Of a DNA stretch of 64,000 bases, positions 1 through 11,861 are shown piece after piece. Origin of the DNA: Podocnemis expansa (Eukaryota > Chordata > Testudines > Podocnemididae); NCBI GenBank assembly GCA_007922195.1, contig ML682116.1, positions 1,074,433-1,138,432 of the forward strand, given 5' to 3'. The notes under the pieces were generated by a model. It saw nothing but the letters and a program-made list of their open reading frames with translations. It had not been told where the DNA came from and ran no database searches. The position numbers were made by a program, and so were the translations under genes. How positions within the stretch are numbered: the stretch's first letter is position 1; every line of letters begins with the position of its first letter.

Positions 1-1189
1 GATTGAAAGGGGACTAATAAAACAGTTTAAAACATTTGGTGAAAATTAGAGATAGGCCTTAACCAAAATGCATGATACAAATACCCCCAAATTTTGGCAG
101 ACATTCAAAACCTTGAATGGGATCTGAATTCCATGAGCATGCTTTTTATAATAGGCCTGGAGCCAAACGCTGGATCCAAAATTGTGAGAGTTTGAAAATA
201 TCCCTGGATCCATGTTCTGCATCATCAGCACTTATCAGCTGAAAATCTCACTTTAAGACATTAATTGAAAGGCAACTGTACTAACCAGATGTCTGTTTTC
301 AGCAGTTCAATCTCCAAAACAGTTCTAGTTTACGTTTGTCTAGTGGAAGTAGCGGGAGTTTTGACCTGTGCATAACCCGGCAAACTCTTACGTCTTTGTA
401 CAACATACAGAAGCAGGTTTTATTGAAAGCTTCTCCTTCCAACACTTCAGTCCCTCCTACACAGTTCAAGTAACTTGTTAACTTACATATCCAGCCTGAA
501 ACAGTCCCTCTGGCTTCATAATACAGTCTTTCAAATGAAGAAAACGTACATAAAAATGGATACAGCAGTCCCCAGTTCACTTACTCAACTTCACACTGTC
601 TGCTGGCACAAGGACCCTTGGAAGTAAGCTCCGTTTCCTGTGGCAGTTTCCAGCGCTGGACAGATGTTAGCCACTTACTGTGTGCTCACACAAGCTACCT
701 TTGCTCCCCATAAGACCAACTAACTGTACCAGAGTATTTACAGCACATTCCCCACTCCCTGGCAACCTCTCTGTTCATCACCCCCAGGGAATATCACTTT
801 GGAATCCATTTGCTTGCAATGTGTCTCTATCAGAATCCCACTTCCACTTACTCTTAATAGTGACATGCAAATAAAATACACATTTAAAAAACACAAAGCT
901 GTACTGTTTGCCTCAAAAATCTATCATAAGAGTAATTGAGAAAGTCCCTTAGCATTTTGAGGGCCAGATTCTGCCCTGAATTACATCTTTGTGAAGAACC
1001 ACTCTACAAGTAAATTTAGTAGATGATTGCCATTTTCAGCTGACACTTCCAGCATGTTCTCACATAGTGACATTGGCTTAAAATGACTGTGGGTTCTGGA
1101 GTAGTATATATACACTTGGGGCAGTACTATTAATAATTTCCAACTAATATTGAACAGGTCTCTGATAAAAAGCTACGTTAGGTATAATT
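1..1189. other. Unassigned AT-rich DNA
   Basis: No repeat family, splice-flanked exon or RNA gene was recognised. The open frames here are short, without recognisable domains, and no better than chance in AT-rich sequence. Confidence 0.5.
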
Positions 1190-1197
1190 GGCTAGTG

Positions 1198-1360
1198 CAG
1201 TGGTTCTCATCCACTCCTGTGTCACCACACAGAGGTAAGTGTCTCACAGAGGGCCAGAGAAATGGCTGGATTTGGCCTGAAGGAAGTGGTCTAATGTGCC
1301 CTCAGGAGTTGCAATATGCTGCCAAGCGTGTCACAACCCACTGAAGGGTGATAACCACTG
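1198..1360. mobile_element. Short non-autonomous hAT element (MITE)
   Basis: The ends form an inverted repeat: CAGTGGTTCTCATCC at the left and GGGTGATAACCACTG at the right. The flanks GGCTAGTG (1190-1197) and GGCTAACG (1361-1368) match at 6 of 8 positions, as expected for a decayed 8-bp hAT target duplication. The 163-bp interior has no coding capacity, so the element would have depended on a transposase supplied in trans. The CAGTGGTT..AACCACTG end type is common in vertebrate hAT MITEs. Confidence 0.8.
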
Positions 1361-1368
1361 GGCTAACG

Positions 1369-2737
1369 GATAAAAACATATGTATACTGCTTCCCCCTAC
1401 TGAATGGAATTACTATTGCTCACATATGCATCAGACATCCTATGTAGCTAGCAGCTAAGAGAGAGAGAGAGAGTAATTTGATTCTAGTGGTAGGGGCCTA
1501 CTCTTTTGGAGCAATATGATCAGAATTCAATCCCCTTTTATTCAGAATGGTATAACAATCTAGCCCGAGAGGTCTTTGGTTTGTTACAATAATAAGTTGT
1601 ACATTTTGCAAAATGTTATTTTTACATGCTATAGTAGACCAAGTATTTAAAATGTTGCAGCTCCATTTTCTCATACGTCTAGAAACAAAAAGAAGAACTC
1701 CCTTACCCTTTCTAGAGAGAGATGGGTCAAATTCACCTATGGTGTGATTTCATTTCAGGAGGAATCTGAACCTTTAGCCTTTTAGTAGTCAGAGACAGAG
1801 TATAGCACACCCATTTTCAGCAGCCAAGAAGAGAGCTTCTCTGCAGCAAGGGGAGACGTCAAATAGCCTCTGTCATAGGGTGTTCAATAAATCAGAGGAC
1901 AGACCTGGGGCCTTCAGCATAGGAACAGATGGAAAGAATAGGACCTGAGGATTGCAGCAAAGGAGCCTAATACATATTACCTAATCTTTTAAATGTTCCC
2001 CTCAAAGTAGGTGCTTAATTAATATTTTTGTTTAATATTTAACCTTAGTTACATCACTAAAGTTGGTGTGAAGAGTTTATCATGCTTTACTCCATTTCCT
2101 AAAAATGTCGTGAAGATGAAATTAGGCCTGTAGGAAACACAGCCAAGCTTAAAGTGTACCATGAAGGGGCCATGCCATGGAAAATCAGTCCAAGCAAGAA
2201 GGGTGATAAAACCACAGATATTTGTATTTATATATTTTTCAATACAGTAAAATGCAAATTAACATATTTAATAAGAAAAAAAGGGTTATGGAGGGGTTTT
2301 TTTTATTCCATTTTGAATAAGTTGAGAGGAGAATGTTTTATAAAAACACTGGCAGTAAAGTCAGAATATTTTTTGCCTCTCCAATGAGAGCTTGTCCTAT
2401 GATTCATGCTGCAGGATCTGATTCCAAATTATTCCTTTTTTTCCTGTGTAGATATTTTCTTTGTAAGCAAGAACTAATGCACTCGAAGCATGGGAAATAT
2501 GTGGTGCTCGTATTTTATTGCTTTTATTTTTTCACATGTACACTGTCATCTCTAACTCTAAAGGACTTTAAAATAGGGCTCCCAAAAAACCCTAAATAAA
2601 ATGAAGACAAACACTGTAAGTAGAAAGAAAAATACTATGTGCAGTACCTCAAAATATTTCACCAGTTCAGTGCTGATTATTAGTTCTCCATTCTATACGC
2701 TATTTAGTGTGTTCCTTTCATATTATTCAAACAGTTC
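1369..2737. other. Unassigned AT-rich DNA
   Basis: A short GA run lies at about 1460-1474. Otherwise I see no assignable repeat and no coding signal. Confidence 0.5.
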
Positions 2738-2985
2738 TATTAATAATACTAAATAATAATACTTAGCATTTATTTGAATGCACTAACATTAATGAATCAG
2801 TTCTTGCAATACCCTCATGAAGGAGGTAAATTAGTATTATAATCATTTTAAAAGATGGGGAAACTGAAGCAAAGCCATTTCCCCAAGGCATGAGATTGAC
2901 TTAGGGCAAAGTCAGGAGTGACATTTAGGATTTCCTGGATCCTATCCTAGAACTCAGTCTTTTAGACTGATTATTTGTGCGTCCA
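2738..2985 (+). repeat. Ancient SINE/LINE-like fragment (MIR/L2-type core)
   Basis: The stretch has the order of motifs seen in old MIR/L2-like and CORE-SINE repeats: an ATAATACTTAGCATTT-like start, then AAGATGGGGAAACTGA, then a GGCAAAGTCAGGAGTG-like stretch and CTCAGTCTTTTAGACTGA near the end. Divergence is high, so the family is uncertain. It was recognised by motif order only. Confidence 0.45.
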
Positions 2986-3496
2986 AAAGGTGGTGGATTA
3001 TTTTTGTTTATTGCACCAAAAAAAAGGGGGGTTAATTATCATGAGTCTTTGCCCAGATGTGCACATATTTATGAAAGGGTTTTGCAACAAAAGTACTGTG
3101 CTGACTGAGCACAATCATGAATTCATCCCAGGCATGCATTTACCTTTATTGTAGCAAAACCAGCTACTGCACCCTATAGAAAAAACTAAAACACATGAAA
3201 AGTTTTATGGTTTTTTGGGTTTTGGTCTTTGTTACAGGTGTTTACTGGGTGAAAGGGTGGGCATGGTCACAACCAAATGAAATGAACTAAAGAAGCTGAC
3301 TAAACTCAACCTCTTCTTTCAGATTCCTCCTGAACACTTATTCTGGTTTGATGCGTACAGAACACTGCCTGTTGATAAGGTCTAGACACGTGGTGAGATA
3401 TATTGCACTGACAGTCCACATGGACTGTGCTCATGTTATGGTTAGATCATCCTTCCCTGCCACCTCCCTCATTGAGCCCATTTGTTTCAACCACGT
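2986..3496. other. Unassigned DNA between old repeats
   Basis: AT-rich with short homopolymers (A and G runs at about 3018-3031). Nothing assignable, although the first part of the following SINE copy could extend into it. Confidence 0.45.
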
Positions 3497-3650
3497 TTTG
3501 CATCTTGTCTTTGACCTAGATAGTGAACTATTTGAGGCAGGAACTGCCTTTTTACTATATGTTTACACAATACTTAGTACAATGATGCCCTGATTCTAGC
3601 TTAGGACCTCTAAACACTACCAATAGGGTTAAAATCAATCATCATCTAGT
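3497..3650 (+). repeat. 3' part of a Cry-like tRNA-derived SINE
   Basis: The sequence follows the tail of the turtle SINE also seen at 26,338-26,592: CTTGTCTTTGACCTAGATAG, then a GAGGCAGGAACTGCCTTTTT-like block, then ACTTAGTACAATGATGCCCT and a GGACCTCTAAACACTACC end. The tRNA-derived head is not recognisable, so this is a truncated or strongly diverged copy. Confidence 0.6.
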
Positions 3651-3881
3651 GCTGAACAACGCAATATCTAACTGTGGCATGGTGGAGCGAGGACAGCCAA
3701 CAGAAAACTCCATATTCACATTCTAAGAGAGATCTACACTTCATTCTTACCCTAAACAAAACTTAAATATTTGCTCTCTGCACAACTTTGTCCCTTTTAT
3801 AATTTCTGGACTTTGGATTGTATCCTGCCCTTCTCATTTACAGCATTAGTACTAACATGCAATGTGAGAGACGATAATTTT

Positions 3882-4252
3882 TTGGGGTGGGCAAACTGCA
3901 GCCCTAGGGCTACACATGGCCCATCTCAAGCCTTTCATCCAGCCCTCCAGCTGGGCCTGGCTGGAGCGCAGCACCCGCTCTCCCCCCTCCCACTCCTCTT
4001 CCACCACGTTGGCCTAGCAATACCCTGCCTAGAGCTTGGCAACTGCTCCCCCCTCCCAGCTGCACCCTTTCCCCTCTCCCAGCACATAGGCCCAATGCCA
4101 CACTGAGTGGAGCCACTCCTGGCCCCAAGCAGCACCACATTCAGCCACTCCCTCCCTGTAGTTCCTCCCCCTCCCTCCCACTCCTCTGTATGACCCATGA
4201 TACATTTCAATTTCAGATGTGGCCCTCAAACCAAGAAGTTTGCCCACCCCTA
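3882..4252. mobile_element. hAT-type MITE with GGGGTGGGCAAAC ends
   Basis: The element is bounded by GGGGTGGGCAAACT (left) and AGTTTGCCCACCCC (right), a 13-14 bp perfect inverted repeat. The interior is C-rich in contrast to its AT-rich surroundings. This end sequence is known from non-autonomous hAT elements in vertebrates. I could not find a convincing 8-bp target duplication; the left flank has a T run that may have slipped. Open frames in the C-rich interior on both strands are compositional artefacts. Confidence 0.7.
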
Positions 4253-6109
4253 CGATGGATTAAGAATCTTCCCAGAGCATGGACCTGATTCAACAAAGCA
4301 TCCAAGCACATGCTTGTGTAGCTTGCTGAACTGGGGCCTAGAGTATCAATTATGAAGAATAGTGGATGAAGATGATGCTGCAGCCTCCCATTTTTGTATC
4401 TCCCTCCTCCATTTCTGAAGTCCTTAGCAAACATAAACCAAGATCTCAAATGTTACTAATGGTTCTGGATGACCAGCTTGAGATGTTTTTATGGGGGGTG
4501 TTTTTTAAAGAATAGATACTCAACACTTTCTAAAAATCAGGCCTCTAAGATGTTTCAGCTTAGACCCCACAAAATCACTAGATATTTGTGAAAGTTTTCA
4601 CTGTGATGATTTTTGTTTTTGTTTTTTGTGGGGGTGAGTGTTGATTCATGTTTCTCCTCTTTCCAATGCACATTTCTGTTTTGTGAGATTGCTCTCTTTT
4701 TCTTACTTTACATTTCTTTTCTCTGCCACCTTTTAATAACAAAACACTACATATGAACCAAAGTTCTATTTGAATTCTCACATGACTCTCATCATGTAGT
4801 CAGCTGAGCACCTTTCAGAAATACTACCAATAATCTGACTAGCTTTTGTCACATTAGTTCTCTCTTTCTCTTGTTGCAATTGGGGATTTTTCTCCTCTTA
4901 AATTTTGAGGGTTCAGATGACTCTGAACTGGAATCTAAACATGTGGCTGTGATCTGAATCAAAACTGACAAACAAGTGTGCAAAATTAAGACCCTCACAG
5001 TTAACCACTTACAGATGATGAACACAACCGTCTACCTGAGCCCCCTCAAACTCAGTTGGTTCTGATAAAATATAACAGAACCCAGTTGCCAATAACTCTG
5101 GTATGGTGACATTAAAACCTAACTCACAAAGTTTTATGAAGCAAAACTAGAGACAGATATAAGCAGTCTTCAGATACAGATCCTAAATTGTCCCAAGTGT
5201 GTGATCTTTGGAGCTGGGTTTTAGTCCAATTCATTATAAACAGACGGCTCAGCAGTGAAGATCAGATCCAAACTTCAGGGATGCTGGACTGAAGCATTTC
5301 TAACTTGGAGCCATCACATTAACTAAAACCAGAGACTGGCCTCTTCGGCTTATCGCAGAAAGAATAAATTCTAAAAGGAAAATCTACGGGAAATATGTAA
5401 GTACCATTCTCCTCTTTTGCATTCATATAGTATACTAAACTACCAGTTGTTAACTATGTTACAAAATAAGCAATCTGCAATTGCCACTTCATTTTTTTCT
5501 TTTCTTTTCTTCTCTATTTGTCTCCTAGCAATGAACAAGCATGCAACAGCAACAGAAGCATTATGTCACTTAAGAAACACCCATTGGAGTTTTCCATAAA
5601 TTCCTGAATAATTGTCCATCATCTCTCTTCACTATAAAACTTCTCAGCCTCTAAATCTGAGCATGTCAACCTCTTAGAGCCCTGGGATACCAATCCTACT
5701 TCCAAACCTGCATTAAAACATGATGGTTGTTGTTATTGGCTCTAATGCAAGTGCACTTATCCATCCTCATTCCATTTATTACAAGACTAAAGATAGGTGA
5801 AGACAAGCAAGACATCAATGCATAGCTACAACTCACTCTAAAAATTCAAGAATGAAGTCATTCTTTCTTAGAGCTATTTTTAGTGGGGTTCCTTTCCAGT
5901 CAAAAGCAAAGAATGTTATCCAAAAAGCAAGAGCTCACTTTAGTAATGCATCACTGACCACTTGATGCAGAAAAACCTTTCATGTCTCAGAACCCCACAA
6001 TACAAGAGTCCTGAGCTGCTTTTCATTCATTTATGGTTAGGGTTTTTTTTCCTTTTGGGGGAGGAGAGATAAGGATCTTACAGAAAGCACTCCCAGGCAT
6101 GTCCTCTCA

Positions 6110-6240
6110 AATCAGTGCAGTTTACGAAACAGAAACCCTTGACAAATCGGCTGTTTCCAGCAATTAATGACCAGTGTGTTAATTAATGTCCTGAGGCAAA
6201 GTTAATGTAGCATTTCCAAAACAAAAACAAAGCCCATGTC
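6110..6240. other. Candidate conserved non-coding element (weak)
   Basis: This stretch is unique-looking, non-repetitive and rich in TAAT/ATTA homeodomain-core motifs around GCAATTAATGACC and GTTAATTAATGTCC. That composition is typical of vertebrate conserved enhancers, but composition alone is weak evidence. No alignment was possible, and this is inference only. Confidence 0.15.
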
Positions 6241-8334
6241 CAAAAATATTTTGACCACTTTGTATTGCTTCTCTTAACAAGAACAGAGTCTCCAATCCAA
6301 ATCAGTGGACTGCAAAGTGCGTATACCAGAAAAAGAAATCGGCTTCATTAAAATGGAAAATAATAATAAACTGGCTGTGCTTTTTTTTTTACTGACCCAA
6401 AACATGGCAAGCCCCCCAGTGCATTCAGGAAACATCAAATAAAATTAAAGAAAACTAAAACCATCTTCTCTGCCTTTTCAATGCAAACTTTATAACCAAT
6501 CAGGGAGATCTTTCCTGACATGCTTTTTGCCTGCCCCAATTAATCAAGAAAATGTCATTTATTAGCTACTGAAAACAGCCCAAATAAGCAAGCTTTTTTC
6601 TTGTTGCATAGGGTTTGTTTGTTTTTTTTAACAGACTTCCTTTCATGTTCAAAGTATGGACCTTCAACTGCTTTAAAATCCTTTAATTGTCATAAAGTCA
6701 CTGCAGGCAATTGGAGTAGCCATTATGTATTCAGGAATAGGTCACACATATCCTCAGACATTAGCTCCTCTTTTATCACTCTGCTTTTAAAAAGACATTA
6801 TTTATCTTCACCTCAGCCAACCAGCAGAGGGAAGGACAGGGGGACCTTTTCCCATACAAAATGGCAACAAAGCAATAACAGCAATCTACTTGTTTCATTT
6901 CCTACTGGTGCTACAAACAATGCTGCTCCACCAGCAGAAGTACCAGTGTAGAAGGTCATCAGAAAGGTACAGTAGCTTGCTACATGGAGATTGTACTTGA
7001 TTAATCCATTTATGGGCTATGTAATCATCTACAACATGCAGCATTTACATCAGGCTTTATAAATTTGTCAGGCCTATACCAACTGTAGCTAGCCCCTAGG
7101 AAATCCTTACTTAGTGGTCCAGACAACAGAAAATCTACTAGTAGAAGTTTTAACCTGGAGCAACCTCAATTAAACCGAGACACAGTTCCTAGTGTGAAGT
7201 CACTTTCCCTGGAGCCTGCTTCTGAGAAACACTGTGTCTTAAGTGAGATGTTCAGAGAGGAGGATATAATGATGATGCATAGGGGAAACATGTCGGTTTC
7301 ATTACTTCCCACAGGCAGCCTCCATCAGCAGGGGTTCAACGGAGTCCTCCGATGAGATTAAAGCCAGCTTTCTTAATTGTAAGTGCTGACCTCTCTCAGG
7401 AGAGTCCCTCTTCTCCCTCAAGGAACAATATATTCCCATTTGCACCCCTCTGCTCCCACAAAAAGGAATCTTGGCCCACTGTTTAATCCTCACAACACCT
7501 CTGTGAGGAAAGTACAGTTAATGAAGATGTACAGTCAACAGATGCAATGCTGAATTGATGCTTAATCAGGCAAAACTACCATTGACTTCTGCCTCACATA
7601 GATGGGAACCAGTAAAAAGTAAAAATACCCACAAGGACACCGGTTGCTCTTCTACTCTCCATGAGGCTAACCATGAAGTTGAAAGCTGGCTCATCTACCT
7701 ACTTTATGAGAGATACAGACACTATTACAGAATTGCTAGTTAAGGTGACTGAAATAGACTAGTTCATAGAATATTTCTACAGAAGAGAGAACAGCTGAAC
7801 TTTCATGCCATAACAGCTCATTTTATGCAAATCCAGAAGGAAGTGGGCTATCACTAACACCACAAGACAGTGTAAAGAGCACATTCCCTGTTACCAAATG
7901 CTGAAGTTTTAAAAGACATTGCCTTGGGTATGAAACACTCTTCATTAATATGGTATAATCAGGCTAATTTAGCTTCAAGCCTAGCATCAGGCAAACACAC
8001 TACTAACAGCCAGAATTTATAAATGTCTGTATTTAATAAAATGGTAAAATGTCTTAAAATAAGTCACCATCCATGTTAAACCACAGAAAACATAATCAAA
8101 GACTTTTATTATATAAACTAAATTAACAGTTAATAGCAGCAATGATACACTTAAGCAAAAATAAAGTTGTGGCTGTAGTAAAATGTCTCACACATAACAG
8201 TAAGTTCAGCCAGTGCCTGGTGGTTAAGTGGTCAGTTTCCCACATGTCTGATGTGTGCCTGTTAGAATGTTAATAATATTTCAGAAAGTAATAGACAGTT
8301 CACTTATTTTGTTAAATCTACTTGACAACTGAGG

Positions 8335-8465
8335 ATGGTGCTGCATATGGAAGGAAAGTTCGCAAGTTCGCCGCTCCTCGATTAGCAGTGAATCATAAAT
8401 CATTGTGAAGTTTTGAATGCTGACTTTGTGATGAATTTAACCCAATTAGAATAGCTACACATGGA
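8335..8465. other. Second candidate conserved non-coding element (weak)
   Basis: Unique-looking sequence with local CpG content unusual for the region (TTCGCAAGTTCGCCGCTCCT) followed by homeodomain-like ATTAG and AATCATAAATCATT motifs. It has no repeat similarity that I recognise and no coding frame. Proposed only because CpGs are otherwise rare in this AT-rich part of the window. Confidence 0.15.
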
Positions 8466-8758
8466 AACTGTGCATCTGTGAGGAGGGAATATTGCTCTCT
8501 TCCTAGAAGACAAAAACCTTTGGGCCTGTTAGAGTTGATTTGATATAGCAATTCCATATAGAATGCTATTTACCTACTCCAGTCACTTAACACTGATTAT
8601 GTCCCTCTAAAAGATAACAGATTGTGTTTTAGAATTTTTGTGAATTATATGTATGAATTGCACTGCAAGACTGTAGTCATAGAAGTTCCCAAACTTCATC
8701 GTCAGGGATGGACGATTTGGTGGTTCTTCAGCCTTGGAGAGTTTACAGCTTACACTCT

Positions 8759-9275
8759 GGGTATGTCCATATGCAGCTTTTAAATTGAAATAATGCTGGT
8801 TATTTCAATTTTAAAAAGCATAGGTCCACACAACGTTTTCTTCTTTCAAAATTATGAGCTCTGTCATTTCGGAACAAGGAAAGTTAAATCGATTCAATAA
8901 AACCTCATTTTAGATCACAACAACACTTGGCTCACAACCATTATATCGAAATAAAGCCATGCAGACGTGTTATTTGGATTTAATGGTTGTTTCAATTTAA
9001 CAGTTTTGCCCTTCTCCTTCCCAAGGTGCCTTCCTCTTTCTAGATATCAGGTGCAGCCATGGCCCTTCTAAGGGGCCATCTTGCCACACCTCCCATGGTG
9101 TCTGTCTCCTAAATTGAACTAGCAAGTCCTGTCCCTGGACATGCTAGGTCGATTTGACTTTCTAGTGTGGACCTGTTAAATCAATTTAGCTTAAATCAAT
9201 TTAATGATTTTTATGGCAATTTTATTAAATCAATTTAAGTTAAATAGATTTAACTGTCTGTGTGTGGACACAGCC
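8759..9275. mobile_element. Harbinger MITE (GGGTATGTCC ends)
   Basis: Inverted ends GGGTATGTCCATATGCA and TGTGTGTGGACACAGCC enclose 517 bp rich in AATTTAAATTGAAAT-like palindromic motifs. The flanking triplet TCT is present on both sides (8756-8758 and 9276-9278), matching the 3-bp duplication made by Harbinger transposases. A shorter relative lies at 54,700-54,924, sharing the subterminal GGTTATTTC(A/G)ATTT. No coding capacity. Confidence 0.75.
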
Positions 9276-9647
9276 TCTAACTCAGGCAAATATGATATGA
9301 AGTTCAGGTGCAGCAAGATGCAGAGTTTGTTCCTAACATACCTGTACTAGACTCTTAATAGAAATGTCTGAAATTGGAAAAGAACTTAAAAATTAATTTA
9401 GTTTTAGATCTATATAGATTAGAGGATGCAGCTTTCTAGGAAAGTTCCTGCCAGGGGAGCTCAGGAAGAAGTTTGGAACTCGAAGCTGGATCAGGCATCC
9501 AAAAGAACTGTACGTTCCCACCATTCCATATGGCCTCCAAATGGCATTTTAAACTATGTTTTGATGACAGGACAACCTAATAAATAATAGTTTCCTTTTA
9601 TATAGTGCATCTTGACCAAAGGCCTTCACACACTTTTTACAAACCTG

Positions 9648-9755
9648 TAGAGCTGGCTGGATAATGAAAACATTTATTTGTGAATAATTTTATTTGGCAG
9701 TGGATGGAATGATTTTGCCAGGCTCCTCACAAAACTAGTTATATAACCAACTCTA
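9648..9755. mobile_element. Very short hAT MITE (TAGAGCTGG ends)
   Basis: A 108-bp element with ends TAGAGCTGGCTGGATAA and TTATATAACCAACTCTA. The flanks CAAACCTG (9640-9647) and CAAATCAG (9756-9763) match at 6 of 8 positions. The ends are shared with the elements at 52,611 and, less clearly, 47,819 and 22,855. The sequence just before it (about 9590-9647) looks like an old SINE tail. Confidence 0.65.
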
Positions 9756-9763
9756 CAAATCAG

Positions 9764-11602
9764 ATGGCTCCAAACCAAAATCTTGGATCTGAACACCCTG
9801 CCCACCCCCAACTCTGAACTTTAAGAGTGATTCAGAACAGAGGTCTAAAACTGAACTTTATGAATGGTCCCCATCTTCACAGAGTACTGAACCAGTGCCT
9901 CCACTCAGCTTACGGGTTCCTGACATTTTTCTATCCAAATGCCTACATTAGGCCTGTCTCCATTATGCATTCCATTCCTGAACTTCACTTACCTAAACAG
10001 CTGCCACAGTCTACCGTTTAACAGGACACAGCACCACCACAACCTAGTGACTGGAAAATTACTACCACTAGGAGTTTAATCATTGGAAATTATAGGAACA
10101 GAACACATTTTGCCGTTATTTTTCAAAATAAATTTCTCCAGGAAAGGTCATTTAAAAAAGGAAATATTAAATGTGAAAGCATATTACACCACTATACTTG
10201 CAATGTGTGATATATGCATCAGCACTGAACTATTATGTATTATTTGGATTCCTTAATCAAAAACAACCTACTTTCTAGTTTGACTCTTAATGCCCCTTGA
10301 TCAGGGTACGACTTCACTAACGTTTGCTTAGGGTGTACAGCAAGCACTTAACTTTCAGTGGTGGTGAGAGAAGAAATGGAGAAGAGGAAAACATTCCCTT
10401 TCACCTTCTGATGACGTCACCATCTCCTGCTTTTCATCCTACTGCAAGTGGTGAGGGAAAGAGTAAAATAGCATGAGTGTGTATGCTTATACCTGTGTGA
10501 CTTATCTATCAGGAATGTGCAGTATCTCATATGAAGTCGTTTGTCTACTGTGGTTAGGCTGTTGTTTGAGTCACGAGGTAAACGTCTGGATAATGATTCT
10601 AGCCCAATCTGTGTGTCATCGATCTGCTCTCGGAAATGGAAAGAAAGAAACCCCATTCAGCTAAAAAGATATGCTGAAAAATGCAGTTATAGCGATAGCA
10701 TACCTGCCTCTACCTGTCCACCCACACAGTACCTGTCTCAGGAAAGGAGATGAGTAATATTTGTTCTCTCTTGGCAAACTGCTCTGTTTTGGAATAATTC
10801 AGAGAAAGAAAAATATGGAGGAGTAACTTCTACTGAAAAGTGAAAAACAAATACAAATAATAGTAAAATGCTTTCACATGGACATATGAGAGGTCTGAAA
10901 TAGCTGGGCATATTTGTCTCTTTTCCTTCTCTAAAGATTTTTCTCTCACACTTGTTATGTAAATCCAGTGACCTGCTTTGAACCTCTATGTCATCAGTTT
11001 GAATCTGTACTGATCAACAGACTCACAGAGCAATGACTGTTTGATGGGCTCTTTTCCATTCCATATGGACAGTTATCTACAACCACAAAATAATGCACCA
11101 GTCATCAGACTCTCTCTCCTTTCACACTGCCATAGAGAAAAAAATACATAGTGAGTGTGGTGTGACTATAGAAAGCCAGAGGCTCAGGACAGCTTCCACC
11201 TGGTGAAAAAGAGAAGAGTAATGATTTCTGTATAGATCAGCAGCAGCGTGTGAATATGGGCAGCCATTGGGTAGAGGAACATGGCAGAACCTTTTTCAGT
11301 GTGCTACATAAGCATTTTGCTGAAGTCAGTGGGTCACAGCTAATTTAAAAATAACAAGACAGCAATGAATTAGGGTTTTTGTTGAAGGAAGGCAAATAAG
11401 CCTAGAAGTCATAAGCTTTTGTGCTGCCCCTGCTTCCATTTTGTTGCCTGATAGGGAGTCACTTACTGAATGACCATCAAGCTGGGGCTCCTTGCTCTTA
11501 CAAGCACCAGATGCTAACACATGTATGCATATTAAGTGCTACCTCACTCCTCAACAATTCATATTGAAATGGATAGATTCCTTGAGGAGTAAGATACTAC
11601 TC
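9764..11602. other. Unassigned DNA
   Basis: Unique-looking AT-rich sequence. Open frames here are at most 79 codons and overlap on both strands without recognisable domains. Nothing else supported. Confidence 0.5.
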
Positions 11603-11814
11603 AGTGGCTATGTCTACACTGGAGGGCTTTACTAAGCCAACAATTAGGTTGACTTAAAGTCAACCTAATTAAGTTGACTTAAGATGCCCACACTGAAATG
11701 GTCAAGGGACTGCCCATGTCTACACTGGCAGCTGCGTGGGCAAACTAAGAGTGGTGCATTGTAGGAACCTTGCCCACAGCACACCAATGAGGCTCCCCCT
11801 CCCCCTGACACCCC

Positions 11815-11821
11815 TATAAAA
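11815..11821 (+). promoter_or_regulatory. TATA box for the Harbinger transposase
   Basis: A TATAAAA sequence lies in the 5' untranslated part of the element, 41 bp before the ATG chosen for the transposase at 11,862. The position fits a core promoter carried by the element. This is inferred from sequence and spacing only. Confidence 0.45.
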
Positions 11822-11861
11822 CAGGAAGTGACCAAAGCCCCTGGCACATGTGCCAGGCAAG

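Larger units (their letters stand above)
4253..8755. other. 4.5 kb without an assignable gene or recent repeat
   Basis: Mostly AT-rich unique-looking sequence. About 7470-7540 resembles part of an ancient SINE (CCTCACAACACCTCTGTGAGG). No open frame longer than 116 codons, no protein motif and no convincing exon. A TAAT-rich block at 6110-6240 is listed separately as a weak conserved-element candidate. Confidence 0.5.

Noticed and set aside
3882..4252. C-rich block considered as a promoter CpG island
   Set aside because: CpGs are few and the block is exactly bounded by hAT-type inverted ends.
11815..11821. TATA box considered as a host promoter
   Set aside because: It lies inside the Harbinger termini just before the transposase ATG, so it belongs to the element.
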